A DNA stretch of 64,000 nt from Pratylenchus scribneri (GCA_030063045.1 JAQSEB010000103.1:496001-560000); one strand, 5' to 3'. Shown: positions 25,251 to 38,752, numbered from the stretch's first letter. Made by a program: numbers and translations. Notes: a model not told the origin generated them from the letters alone.

Positions 25251-25795
25251 GCGAAAATCAGAAACAATGAAAGGAAGGGATACTGTTTATTTAATATAAA
25301 ATAAAGTATAGCTTAAAATTTCATATTTTAATCAACTCAATTTATTTGTTTTTCAATTTCTGAATAAATTCAACAATACTACAAAATATTTTATATGAAA
25401 AGTGTTGCGATTCTCCATAAATGAATGCTAAAAAATAATGCTAAAAGAACAATGCAATTGGTTGATTTATTGAAAAGAATACGATATTTCGAAAAATTTT
25501 AGTCAAAATGTGTGTCCCCTGTGTTCATCTAACTAGATATTTTTTTTCCTTTTTAATTCATCTTTTTGTGATTATCTAATTTAATTCCAACTTTTTTGAA
25601 CTGTTTTGCCTCAAAATAATTCCGCCTGTTTTGCATCATAGATAAAAATAGAATAATTTTATATTTTTTGCAATTTTTATAGCCATTCTCAATAAATTTA
25701 GACGTAATATTTAATCCTCCGAATGGTGAAAAACGAATATTTTTATGAAAATAGCACAATGTATTTGAATGGGTTGTGTTTTTGTATTTTGTAAA

Positions 25796-28700
25796 TTATT
25801 TCAAGGATACTTCAAAATTGGTCAAGAATTGTTTAACTCCTTGTCCATCTTCCCTCTTTTTCATTCTCAATTCAATTCGAACTTCCATCACATCATCTAA
25901 GGCTTCCATTCTTTCTGCATTCATTCCAATTGCTATAATCCTGTCCAATGCTTCCATTTTGCCAATTTTTGACTTTGTGATATAGCCATTTTTTGCAATT
26001 TGATTTAATGCATATTCTGGCCTCTTGTCTCTTCTTTTAATCGATCCATATTTAAGCTCAACACAGAGTGCCACTTTGCGAGTTTGACTGCAAAAAATGA
26101 TGTCGGGCCGATGCAAATCCTTGCGTTTATCACCACCCAAATGTAGTCACCGGCCAAATATGTTCTTCCTTCTAAAAGCATCAAAGCCATTTCAAAAATC
26201 ACATGGGTATGATGCTCATTCGCCGCAACATCTGAGTGGGTGAAAAATATTTTTCCATGAATTAAATTTTGTGTTGGTATGGGTAATAGAGATCGGGCAT
26301 ACGAGAATCTCGGGTTCGAGACTTGATCGAGACTCTCGATCATTTTACCCGAGAAGGAGATTATAAAGTAGTGAATTTCTTAATGACTTTTTGAATAAAT
26401 TGCAGAATTTTTTTTCCTTATTTCATATTTTTATGATATTTTTTTGTTTTAAAAGATACTGCTTAATTTGGCAAAAAAATGTTGGTCCCGAAAATAATCC
26501 TTTCTTTCTGGCCAACTTGGACAAATCTCAAATCGGGCTTTTTTAAGATTCCTTTGGATAGCCATAATCTAACATATAAGACATCACCTATTTATGGCCA
26601 AGTTATAAAAATTATTTTCCGCCAATTTGAGCAATTTTTTCGCTAAATTAAATATTTCTCTTTTGTAATTTCAAAATTGCCTTGGAAATTCTTGACTGGA
26701 TCTCAGGATTTTGGACCAAGATTTTCCGAGACTGAGACTGTACCGAGACACCACCAGGTCAGGTCCCGAATTGGGTCTTTTGGGCATTTAACCATGATTT
26801 GCGTTGCCTACCTTTTCTGACGGCATTGTACATTTTGCATAAAGCATCGATCAACAATTTTGGATCTTCATTTCCACCAAAAACAATTTTTTCCAATTGA
26901 TCGGCAATTTTTTGGAGCAAATGAATATCAAAGGCATATCTTCTTTTGTAATAATATTCGGTAATATAAAATTGAAGAATGTTCCGTTGTTCATTGTTTG
27001 GAATAATCAATTTATTGCCAATTCGAATCAATGAACCAGCCCCAAGCAAAAATTGCATAACCAGCATAACCACTTCATTTTTTTCCAAATCCTCTTCTTT
27101 TCCAATAGCATATGATTTTGCGTGTTGCCGCAATTGTTTCAATTGTTCCTGCTTAAATTTTAAATATCATAAAATGTTTTCCCTTTTCTATTTTTTCCTA
27201 ACTTGGAAACTAGCGCAGTAATATTCATCCACACGGAAATCTTCGTCGCCAAGTAGAAATTTGATGGAAGAAGTTACTTTTTTACTGCGAAAAAGTGGTA
27301 GAAAATTTTGCATGAATTTGGATTCGGATGAGTAATTCTTCATGAATTTAAAATATTCCTTATTGGGACAACGAGCCCAGTCCTTGAACATTTTGATCAC
27401 CGAATTTGTGCGGTAAAGATCGACACCATTAATGGCCAAACCTGCAAATTGAAATTGATATTTAAATTAATTGGGCCGATCCAATTCCCCTTTCATATTT
27501 CATTTCCCCATCCATTTGCCTAATTAATAAGCAAATTTTTAAAAATATTTATGCGTTGGCTATAAACGCTATTCTGAATCTTTTTTTAAACCCATCACTA
27601 ACCATTATAATGTTGTTTGGCAATTTGTTTCAGTCCCTCATCAAAATTATAGCATTGGCAATATTCGTCGAATTCTTCTGATTTCAAACCAAAAAACTGC
27701 AACAATTCAATGCCCTTTTGTGGATCAATTGGTTCGACAACTGAAGATTAAAATCAAAATTTTTGATATTTTTAAATTTCAATTTGATGGTGACTTTTGT
27801 GTTTTTTTTTTTAATTAATAGCCCAAAATTATTAATTTAGGTTTCGGTAACTGTGCCCCATTCCCTCAAAATAATAACCAGAATATTCTTCACAATCAGT
27901 ATTTTAAATGATTACATGAAAAAGCATTTTGTTTGCCCACTTAATTTACTAAAGGGATAAAAATTTATTAATGTTTCAGCTAATATTTGTTAAAATTCGG
28001 AGTTTAGCTAGATGCTCTAATTCGTACTAAATTTTGCCTAAATTTTATTTCTGGTCTGTTATTGAAAATTCATAGACTAAAACGAATACTAGTATACTCA
28101 GTCGAAAGATCCTATTCTCAAGTCTCGTCAGGGTTTACTGAATCTGAGATTCCCGAAATCAGCTGTAACATGGGTATATACTATATAGAATAGCCCTTTT
28201 ATGCCCTCTTAAACGACCTATATTATTTAGTGATTATTCAAATTCAGACTTATTCATTACTTTTTTAAATCCCCCAATATGCACGCACCTTGTACTGCAG
28301 GAGGCCGGCTTTCGTCTACCCCAAAATGATGAAAATTCATTCCGCTTAAAGGGAACCAAAATGTGCCGACCACCAATAACAATTCCACATTTTTTGCCGA
28401 TACGAATGCTTGAATCCAATCATTGACCAATGTTAAACTATCGTTGAATTCATTGCTGTCGGCAAAACGATGCTGATTGATGATGGGTGAATCGTAGCCA
28501 TCAATGAGGATGATTACTTTTTGGCCACCACTTTTCAGATGCATTAAAGTGGTCAAAGAATTGATGGCTGAAATTGTGCATGAAATATATACCAAAATAA
28601 TTTTAGTTTTTTTTGTAGGGGACATCTTTTCGCAAAATCTGTTAACAATTTCCATTTAATTTTTATAAATAGAGAAATTTTGAAATTCTACATCTACCAA

Positions 28701-29791
28701 AATTTTACTGCTCACTAACCATCTTCCCAATAGCCAGAGTTGTCTAAAAATTGTAGATATTGGGCTTTCATGCAATTTGCCAATCTTTTTTGAGTTTTTG
28801 TTGTTGGTGTCCATTCCAACAAAGCTTTGTTTTCATCCAATAAATCCCAAATTTTTTTATTTAATTTCCTCTGAATCGTGTTATAATCGCCAGAAATTGC
28901 CGAGCAATCAATGAAAATGGTTGGATGAGCATGAAAATGCTTTGCCCTGAAATCCGCATAATCATCATGCATAATCCGGAATTTGGCGCCGCTTAAAAAG
29001 GAATTAATTTTTCATTAGAACTCATTGCTCATGATTTATAACCAGAGTAAAATTAGATCCTGCCCAGTGCCCATCTATGCATTTCTAGCCACTAATCCTA
29101 ATAATTAACCTTAATATATAATTGGCAATTGCCCTTTACTTTTTGACACTTGCCAAGTGGCTTCATTATATGCTAATAGAGTTAGTTATCTGTCAAGATA
29201 AAAATTGAAAAATAAAATGATAGAGAAATGGATCGGAGAGGATCATATCACATTCTATTATGGAACTTGGGACTGGTTTATTTGAATAGGAGCTAATTTT
29301 TGATCTGTCCCTAATAATTTCCTATATATTTCCAAAGCATTCTTCAATTCGCATCTATGAAGTTCATTTGGTTAATATAGTGAAACTAATACCAAATTAA
29401 TGGAAATTCCTCAAAAAGATAAACCTAGAATACGACATAATAAACCAACTTCTCAAATTGAGTGTCAAAAACTCCATTCGATGCTTGGCTGGCATCATTT
29501 TCAATGTTTTCTTTGTCCTCAACATCATTGAGAGAAAAAAACGATTTTGCCATTGTTAAAAGAGTTGTTTTGCCCCATCCGCTTGGCAATGTTAAAAGAA
29601 TACGGCGCATTTTTGCAATATCAAGGATGGCATATAAAAAGTCGGATTTGTCGGCCAATAATGTGCTTCCCGTGACAAAATCGTCAAAATCTTCAGGGTT
29701 TTCCAGAGTGTTGGAAATGCAATTGGGTTTTTTTTAACAGGTGGTTGTATTTTCTAAATTGTCGCTTTCTTTCGGGACGTAATACAGACAT
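25796..29791 (-). CDS. AAA-ATPase-like protein with C-terminal PD-(D/E)XK nuclease domain
   Basis: The architecture matches the bacterial pair AAA-ATPase-like (PF09820) plus DUF1703-type nuclease. Exons: 29739-29791 (MSVLRPERKRQF), 29450-29703 (NPEDFDDFVTGSTLLADKSD; Walker A LPSGWGKTT), 28720-28991 (HPTIFIDCSAISGDY), 28289-28567 (Walker B VIILIDGYDSPI, then VVGTFWFPLSG), 27603-27740, 27203-27441 (LAINGVDLYRTNSVIKMF), 26812-27151 and 25796-26231. The last holds the nuclease core: RPDIIF, then VALCVELKYG (D, E-x-K present). Phases agree except at two places: the 35-nt segment 29704-29738 lacks an AG acceptor, and the last exon needs a 17-nt deletion (26137-26159) to stay open. The Walker B acid (normally DEYD) is Gly. 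The family is mainly prokaryotic, so horizontal origin is plausible. It could be active or decaying. Confidence 0.8.
26232..26811. other. Large intron with inverted-repeat sequence
   Basis: A 580-bp intron of the AAA-ATPase gene, longer than its neighbours. CTCGGGT and ACCCGAG arms (26301-26352) and Arg-Glu-like GAGACT repeats at both ends (26310-26340, 26735-26755) suggest an inserted element related to the one at 36828-37115. Confidence 0.35.
28000..28165. mobile_element. Family 3 fragment
   Basis: It carries TTCATAGACTAAAACGAATA and TTCTCAAGTCTCG, matching parts of 5600-5960 and 44410-44815. It lies in an intron of the AAA-ATPase gene. Confidence 0.45.
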
Positions 29792-30191
29792 TTTTTTAAA
29801 ATTAATATCCTGCAATTTTTATAATTAAGTATTTTATTTGGATGAGAGTTTAAAATCCAAAATTGTTACTTTTCCCATACAATTTCTAAATTTTTACTTC
29901 TAATAATTCTATACTGCTTTTTCAATGGAAATTGGTAATAAGGAGGGAGAGAAGCAAATAAAAGTTTATTCACTTTATTATTTAAACAATAGAGTATTAG
30001 AAATGAGCACATTATTATATTGAGGAATATCTTTCACAGCCATCCTATGAAGAACCCGTAAATTTTTTTTCTTCTGATTTTGAGCATTTTCTGTCCATCC
30101 GATTTTGTGATTCTGTCGATTGGCCATTTGAGCAACATTTCCATCCCATTATTATAGAATATTGCCAACAGCCATAATTGAATGCTTTTCA

Positions 30192-33100
30192 TTAACAAAC
30201 CCGATGGTTCCGAACATCGGTTAATTCCAAATTGTCCAATTGAATTGTTGCTTTACCCGGTCCCTCCATCTTTGCTATGAAATAGAATTTCCTATCGGTT
30301 GGCAAAACCTTCAATTTTAAAATGAATTAATTCGCCAATTTTTGGATACCTCAACAAAGTCAGATTTCCATCCATTTGTTTCGCCACTTTGGAAAATGGC
30401 AAAACATGAATCCAATTCCCGAATTATACTGTCCTGGCAAATATGCAGGGTGGTGGGCCCTTTTTTGATTGAAAAATCGAAGTGCAATCTTGCCGGGGCA
30501 TTCAAATGGAAAAGTGGCGATTCCAACATTGCAACACGACTTCGGGTGAATAACATGGCAAAAGCAGATTGATTATAGGCACGAAACATGGAAACTGAAG
30601 AGGCAATTCGAGAGGATGTGAACAGGCACATATTCCCTTCATTGTTGAAATTACAGCTTAACAAACGGCAAACATCTTAAATAAATGAATTAATTGGATT
30701 AATTTTAATTAATTTATATTCATTTTATGAGTAAAATTTTTTTGCATCAAAAGTAGTTTTTGAATTGTAATAAATCAAAAAACCGGTTTTAGACCTTACA
30801 ATCCTTATACCATTTTGTAGATTTCATCAAGAGTCAAGACGCATCGAATGTTATATAGAATGTCGGGTTTAGTCCCAAAATTAAACAGCTAAAACCAAAA
30901 ATTGAAAAATATGGTTTACATGGTTTAATTCCTCAGTTTCGATTCAAACTAACTAAGTAATGAATATGTCAAAAGACGCGTATTGATGAGATCTACAAAT
31001 TGGTATGTAAGATTTGTAGGGTCTAAAACCGATTTCTGATTTATTAGAATTCAAAAACTACTTATTGATGCAAAAATAATATCCTTACTTTCATCCGGTA
31101 ATGCATGCCATCCATTATTATTATTATTTCCTGTTGAATCCTCTTGTCCATTTATTATTCCATTATTTGATGGAACAATTCGTCCATATCCACTCCTTCC
31201 AGCCGCAAATGCAATTGCATTGGTTGAGGCACAAACATTGCCCTTTAAATTGGATGAAATCATTTTTGGAAATATTAAATGTTTTTTACTTCTAATTGGA
31301 TATCATCCACGGCCAAAAGTCCACCTTGTTCATCCTTCGATTCGGCCCTAATTGCCAGCCGAACGGGTTCATCAAGTCGAGGAATTTCAATCAAAATCTA
31401 CAAAAAATTTATATTTTCACCCCAAACAATTTTTTTTAATATATAATTAGTACTAATCTAGGATTAATGTAGTTTGGGGCGAAAGTTACTTAAGCCCCCA
31501 TTGGCCCAATGAACGGGATAGGAATAAGAGGAAACCCGACTAAATTATTCTTTATTAATTGTGAGGGAAAATGTGATAAAAATTTGAAGGGGAAAAACAT
31601 TAAAAGAAGAAAAGGGTGAGTTTAAAAAAGACAGGTTGGGGGTTGGGGCAATATTTGATTGACGGGTGAAGGGGGTAAGCAAAGAAGTGGGGGTACAGTA
31701 GGATAGATAGAAATAGGAAGGGACCTAGCTATTATGGCATTGACAGACCTGCTCTCCGTCCATATTTCCAATTCCTGGATTTGTATTTTGGCAATCCAAA
31801 ACTTCCAGAGAATTGGCCCGAACAATGCAAACACCCAATTGAGTATTCCCTCCACTTTGCCAACTTCTAAATGTCAATGTTGTCCGCTCATCATGAGTGC
31901 ATTGGATTTGTTCGGACAGAAGGACGGCCGAACCATTGGCCGAGTCCAATCGAGTCAATGCAACATCACCAACTAAATCTTAATATTAATGAGAATAGCG
32001 TCCGAATTATTTGTGGACTTGGCATTGAATTTCGTTTATTATTCCTTCCATTTGCATTGCCCAATGAGCCAATTTCCCAAGGGCTCATTCCCTCTTCCAA
32101 TCTTTCCAAATTTGACCATTGACAATTCAATGCTCGTTTTGCAAAATCACAATTCAAATCCTTTACAAAATAAATTATTTTTAAAATTAAAGTTTTATAC
32201 TTTCGCCGAATGAATTGGCCTATTCAAAAGAGTGCTCAACATTGGGGCAGTGAAAAGTCCGCCATCAACAAGCCAACCCTTTTGGGCAGCCTCAATGCCC
32301 AATTGGCCACATCCATCGGCATTTAGCACTTCAAATTCATCCAAAATTACAAAATTGTCAAAATCGGAATTGACGGAATCAACGCGAATTGAAAACTGCA
32401 CCAAAAATATGATTAAAATTAAATCATTCACCCACCATAAATTTTTGTTTATCCGAATTGAATTTCATTTGAACTGGGGCCGGTGTAATATCCGAATGAA
32501 TTGGTTGGCATTGCCCAATAATTTGTTGGGTTTGAAAGTCCAAAAGGCAACAACTCAATTGAATGCCTTTTGTTGACCAAATTCTGAATTAAAATTAATT
32601 TAGCAAAAATAATGGGATAAAATGTGCCTAAATTGAAGCACAATTGAGGATGTTTCACCGCATTCTATTGGGTCCGAAGAGAGCATACGAAAATTGTTCA
32701 CAGCTTAATTAATAGAATTTAATATTTAATGTATTTTTCAATAAACCAAGATGATTTCCCTCCTCAAAATAGAGGAATGCCGCCGGTAATGTTGGTTGGA
32801 ATTGAGTGCCAGTTTCATTGAAAAGCATCATTGCCGGGGGCGATGTCCCAATTGCTCTTTTCCAAACCTAATTTAATATTCATTTATTCCGTAATATTAA
32901 CAAAATTACCCCTTGTTGGCCGTGACCCGAATTTCGCCATCGACAATTTCCATCAAATTCGGCACAATTCAATGCCGAGGCCGATTGGACGAATTCACCA
33001 TTTGCACCCGTAAGCAAAGGTTCAGTGTGGAAATCGGGACCAAATTCAACTGAAAAATATTCAAAATTAATTTTTATTTTATTTATTCTAATATACTCGA

Positions 33101-34890
33101 AACCCGACAAAATTGTGCTTCATAGAGAATTCTAAATAATTCAATGGAATTATTTGTTATATAAGGTCATTTAAACGTACGAATCAAGCATCACAAATGA
33201 GCCTTCCGGATGCCGAATATCGTATGCCCGTATTGCAATGCGGAAGGGTCGATCACGGGGAGGAATTTCAACGGTACTTAGAATTCGAATGGGATTAGAT
33301 TGAATTGGATTGGATTATGTGTGAATAAAATGAAACCATTCTGTATTCATTTGCACCGTTCCACAATCCACTTGCGGTTTTTCTGGCAAAATACGCATAC
33401 CCTAATAATATAATTATTAAATAAACGTATTATATAATTTAAAATTGATATATTCTATTTAAAGTTGCTAAAATGTATTGGAATTTGGTTGGATAATTCT
33501 CTTTTAATATTAGCCTAATATATCATCATATTCTTCAATTCCCACTACCGTATTTTTTCTATTAGTAGCCCCGGAACAACTGAATTTCTACCCCAAAAAT
33601 GGACAAAATTTGGGGTCTAATTCTGTTATTTGTCGACATTTTTGAACAAATTATAGCATTTTTATAGAGCAAAATGGCACTAGGAATAAACATTTGTCAA
33701 AAAGTTCATCTCGCTATGTGATACAGTGCCTCAAAACCAAGGAGGATGCTAATTGATATAAGTATTCCATTTTTATTAAAATGAGTTAGAATTTAATAGG
33801 TTAATTCCCTTTTAATATTAGCCTAAAATATCCATAATTTTTTTTCCAAATTCTCACCTCTTCATTGTTTTCCTCAAACACTAACACTTCTATTCGGGCT
33901 CCATTGTATAGCCAAAATGTGAATGTCAATCTGCCAGTTGTGTTTTGGCATTTTATTGGATGGCTCATCAAAATTGCACTTTGCTCGTGGCGTTTTCTGT
34001 CTCCAGTGAGAAGAAGTTGGTCTCCTTTTTGGGTATAAAAAAGTTGTACCAAAAATTGCAAAAATAAACTTACCAACCGGAACTTTGGATGGGCCTGGCC
34101 TAATTTGCAAAATCTTTGAAATTTAAATTGAATAGTTTTAATATTTTAAAATGTTTTCATACAGGGAATTCGGTGTTATCCTCCTTCCTAGCAAAATATT
34201 TGGGGGATAATGAATAGGTTTGGATTTAGAGGTAATTTACCGAAATAAATGGAAATCGAGTGAATCAAAACCCTTCTTCGGCATATTTTGCCATCTGCCT
34301 AAATTTGGTCATTTTCTATTGATGAAATATTTTATTGAATTTACATTTATCCGGGTTGGAAAAGTCACAATTCAATTCACTAGAATGTCGAACAAATCGG
34401 GGCGTTTCAGCTAAAAAGGTTCATTTCAAACTTTTTGACACTTTTTACTTTACCATCCATTTTGGCCAATCCTCCTGGACTCCATTCAATGCCCAAATAT
34501 TGCCTCAAACTTGCCCTTTCCCCTTCGTATCCAGGCATACAACAATTACCTTTGAATATTTTATTTAAATTATTTTTTATTTTGCGAACCAAATTTAAAT
34601 AATATGCCGCAAATTAAAATGAAAACTTTTATTGAAAATGGCAATGAAATGCCTTGTGGCATCATCCATTTTTGGGAGGAGGAATATTCCAATTTTCTTC
34701 TTTCACATTTATTCTTTCTATTTAGAATTTGATGGCTAATTTTGTTCTCCTCCAAATCCAAATGTTGTTTTTGTGGATTAATTGTTGAACTGCTACTGGC
34801 TTTTGGTTCCAATTCCAATTCCCTTGATGATGCCTCCTCCTCATCATCATTTTGTTGCTGGGCATTGCCCGAAAAACAGGGCAATAACAT
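30192..34890 (-). CDS. Multi-MAM-domain extracellular protein (predicted)
   Basis: Repeated segments fit the MAM pattern: an opening Cys-x-Phe...Cys-x-Trp/Phe (CNFNNEGNMCLF at ~30645, LNCDFAKRALNCQW at ~32150, NCAEFDGNCRW at ~32960, LNCDFSNPDKCKF at ~34375), a middle like AILMSHPIKC...LTFTFWLYNG, and closings such as VEIPPRDRPFRIAIRA...VMLDS, IPRLDEPVRLAIRA...LAVDDIQLE and KATIQLDNLEL. At least four repeats are visible, with the stop at 30192. MAM domains mediate adhesion of secreted or surface proteins. The 5' exon (MLLPCFSGNAQQQNDDEEEA) has only a weak signal peptide, so a further upstream exon may exist. I could not keep one frame through 34200-34420. Divergence is high; the exact orthologue is not recognised. 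Confidence 0.55.
30741..31076. mobile_element. Long terminal-inverted-repeat element, family 5
   Basis: The left arm starts TTTGCATCAAAAGTAGTTTT and the right arm ends AAACTACTTATTGATGCAAA; the arms remain similar for about 100 bp, including AAAACCGGTTTTAGACC versus GGTCTAAAACCG. It lies in an intron of the MAM gene. Confidence 0.8.
31445..31745 (-). mobile_element. Family 1 element (reverse copy)
   Basis: The reverse complement begins TGTCAATGCCATAATAGC and contains TACTGTACCCCCACTTCTTT and GTCAATCAAATATTGCCCC as in the copy at 747-1045. Its edge lies within a few bases of a MAM-gene splice donor (CAG/gtctgt). Confidence 0.75.
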
Positions 34891-35954
34891 GAGTAAATAT
34901 TTCTATAAATAAATTTTTTAATTTACCGTCTTTTTCTAATTGTGGCCCCGGGGCTATTAATTTTCATAGACACTTTAAAGGGAGGCTACTATTGGAAAGA
35001 GGGGTGCTTCTACTTGAAAGGAGGCCAATATTAGGAAAAATACGGTAAATTTAGAATTTATGTCCTAAAATGACGAAAATCTTTTTCCGCTAAAAATTAA
35101 TTGGGTAAAGAAAGTGTGCCTTTTTGCATTTCGCATCATTTTTTGGGTGTTTTGGAAAAATACTTAGCGGCAATTTTGCCCGAAGCAATTAGCTTGGTGA
35201 ATAAAGGAATGGAATTAAGAAGGAGATTGCTATCAGTCCGTCGGCGCAATATGCCATTTTTCGGCGGCTGCCCCTTCAATCAGCAACGGCTGGCAGACCG
35301 GCTTAATCTATTTTTCGATGACCAAAGCGGAAGAGGAAGGAAGGGATAATGGAAGAAAGGGAGAAGAAGTTTATTGGGGAAGGGGTCAATCGGCGCGAAT
35401 TGGATTCGTCTCTGGAGGAGAGGTATTATAAAGAAAGTGGACAACATGATTAAGAATGAAATGAAGATGAAAGGCGAAGAATGGAATGAGGTGGAAGTCT
35501 TTGGATATTTTCAATGCTTATTGAATAAAAAATAAAACATTTAATTAAATGGCCTTTGTTCCCTCTATTAGAATTAAATATTGAGGAGTAAAAGGACAAA
35601 AAGAATTGATCGAAAAAGTGGGAAAACCCATTAGCCAAACGTGGAAGCAATGCTTCCCGCACCGTTTGCTGCGCACGGTCCAATAATATATTATTTCGCT
35701 TGCGGCATCCAATGGAGACAGCCAATTCCTTCCTTCCCTTTTTGCTGTCCCCCTTTTCTCACTAGCCTTCCCCTCCCCCTTCCCATTCATCCGTTCTGCT
35801 CATCATCAATGCTTTTCCTTCTAATAATCCTCCATTTTAGTTTGCAATTCTTCATAAGGAAAATCCATCCATTTTTTCTAGAACCGGTTGGCCTTGGCTA
35901 TGGCACTAATCAGAATTTGGCAGTTGACACTAATCAGAATAATTTTTAAGAATC

Positions 35955-35992
35955 TAATTATACAGTAATTGGCTGTGATTACTGTATAATTA
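35955..35992. repeat. Perfect 14-15-bp hairpin
   Basis: TAATTATACAGTAA and TTACTGTATAATTA are exact inverted copies around a short loop. Just upstream, GACACTAATCAGAAT-like sequence is repeated twice in tandem. Confidence 0.7.
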
Positions 35993-36260
35993 AATCGATA
36001 ATCAGAAATTGAATCCATCTAGAGAATAAAATTGAATTGACTATTTGATGGGTGATGATCACGACTGGTATTTTGATTTGACAAAGTCCTGCGCAGCTTG
36101 ACCAAAACGCTATAGCATTGGTGGTAATATTGGATTTTGATGATTGAAATATCAAATTTAGTGATTTTATACTTGATTCTGGCTATAAATATGCAAATTT
36201 TGCAATAATTGATTTTTCTGAATAGTTATATAAAATAGTTAGGTGCGTCGAGTTCAAGAC

Positions 36261-36325
36261 ACGGATAGCGTAGTCGGTAGAGCTATTTGTTTTTTGGTAT
36301 TGAGGTTCGATTCCCAGAAGTGGAA
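36261..36325 (+). other. tRNA-like sequence, degenerate
   Basis: TAGCGTAGTCGGTAGAGC resembles an A box/D arm and GGTTCGATTCC is an exact B box at the right distance. The T stem pairs poorly and the acceptor stem is not clear, so it is probably a tRNA pseudogene or a tRNA-derived SINE head. Confidence 0.3.
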
Positions 36326-36669
36326 ATAATTTTTTTTTAATTCTTTTTTATTCTTCACAAATTATTCTCTGACTGAGCCCCGAGCGGGCGAAAATGATAC
36401 AACAGTCAGAACCCAGAACTAGTATTATTATTGTGAAGCTATCAAAGATTTATTCAAATAATCAAAATGGATTACAAGATCAAATAAAGAGAGGGTGGAT
36501 GATTTGAATGAATTACAAAAAACAATAAAAAATACAGTCATCTCCATGTCCAATTATGGTCATCACTCATCAATCAATCAATCATAAATGAAATTATAAT
36601 TCCTCATCAAAAATATCATAAAACATTTTCATCTTTGCTTTTCTTTGTGTCTTCTTATCCAATTCTCAA

Positions 36670-37854
<1,185 letters not shown>

Positions 37855-38046
37855 TTTCTCGCTTAATAATTTATTTAAAACTCAATGATTGTTGCAATAA
37901 ATAAAAGATATTTTGGCGAGTTTCAACTCATAAATTTGTTTTGATGAATCAAATTTAATAGTATAATTTATATAAAACATTACAACAAATGGAGTAAAAA
38001 TTGACCCAAAAAAACATAAAAATAACAATGAAAATGTTCCGGGTAT

Positions 38047-38752
38047 TTAAAGCTCTCCTTTCGATTTTGGCTTCAATTCTTGAATTCTCTTGATGTACTC
38101 AATCTTCTCTGTGCAACCTTAAATTGATGAGATTTTAGTAAATTACTAATAAATATGCGAACCTTTGCAAGAATCACCCAATTTAGAAAGCAATTCCTTC
38201 AATTGTTTAACTCTCATTTTATCCAATTCCAAATTGTCCCAATCAATTGGTTTATCTATGATTAAAATAAATGTTTTAAATAATCTCCGAAAAAAGCAAA
38301 CCATATTTCAATGTGCAAATTTGGACATCCTTCTCCTTTAAATCTTGGCAAACTTTCTTTGGCGGTTTTCTATATGACAATGGTTTGGAGATGTCGCCTA
38401 AAATCGAAGTGGCTGAGTCTTTGTGAGCTCCAATGAAGAAACACTAAAATCGATTAAATATTAATTATACGGCATTTTAGTAAGCAAACCAATTTCTCCT
38501 TTTTATCGTCTTTTCCCACAACTCCTTTACAATAATCAATTAAATTTTGACGAACATTTTCCTGGTTTATTGACTCTCCACTTGCATCAATTCGTTGCAT
38601 TACCTCAGTAAAGACATCTATGCAAACTAAAACGGAAACATAGAATATTTAACGCTTAAAATTATACCTTCACATTCTTCAAGTTGTGCCAGAATTGTAG
38701 GTAAAATATAAATTGAAAACAAAATAGAAATGTAGACAATTTTGTTTTTCAT
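38047..38752 (-). CDS. manf-1: Mesencephalic astrocyte-derived neurotrophic factor (MANF) homologue
   Basis: Five exons in phase (38668-38752, 38490-38626, 38302-38443, 38163-38255, 38047-38117) give 175 residues. A signal peptide (MKNKIVYISILFSIYILPTI, cleavage near LAQ) is followed by the saposin-like half (ECEVCIDVF, CFFIGAHKDSATSI, KPLSYRKPPKKVC, KDVQICTLKY) and the SAP-like C-terminal half with the CKGC motif (GDSCKGCTEKIEYI). All eight family cysteines are present. MANF is an ER-resident and secreted stress-response protein that maintains protein folding in the ER. The C-terminus is KGEL, a KDEL-type retrieval signal, where the human protein ends RTDL. The identification is secure. Confidence 0.96.

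Larger units (their letters stand above)
34891..36669. other. Intergenic region between the MAM gene and ubc-13
   Basis: No convincing gene. An ORF at 35101-35349 (+) has weak coding character. The stretch holds a perfect hairpin (35955-35992) and a degenerate tRNA-like sequence (36261-36325). Confidence 0.5.

Noticed and set aside
35101..35349. 82-residue + strand ORF
   Set aside because: No splice or family support; composition resembles chance frames.
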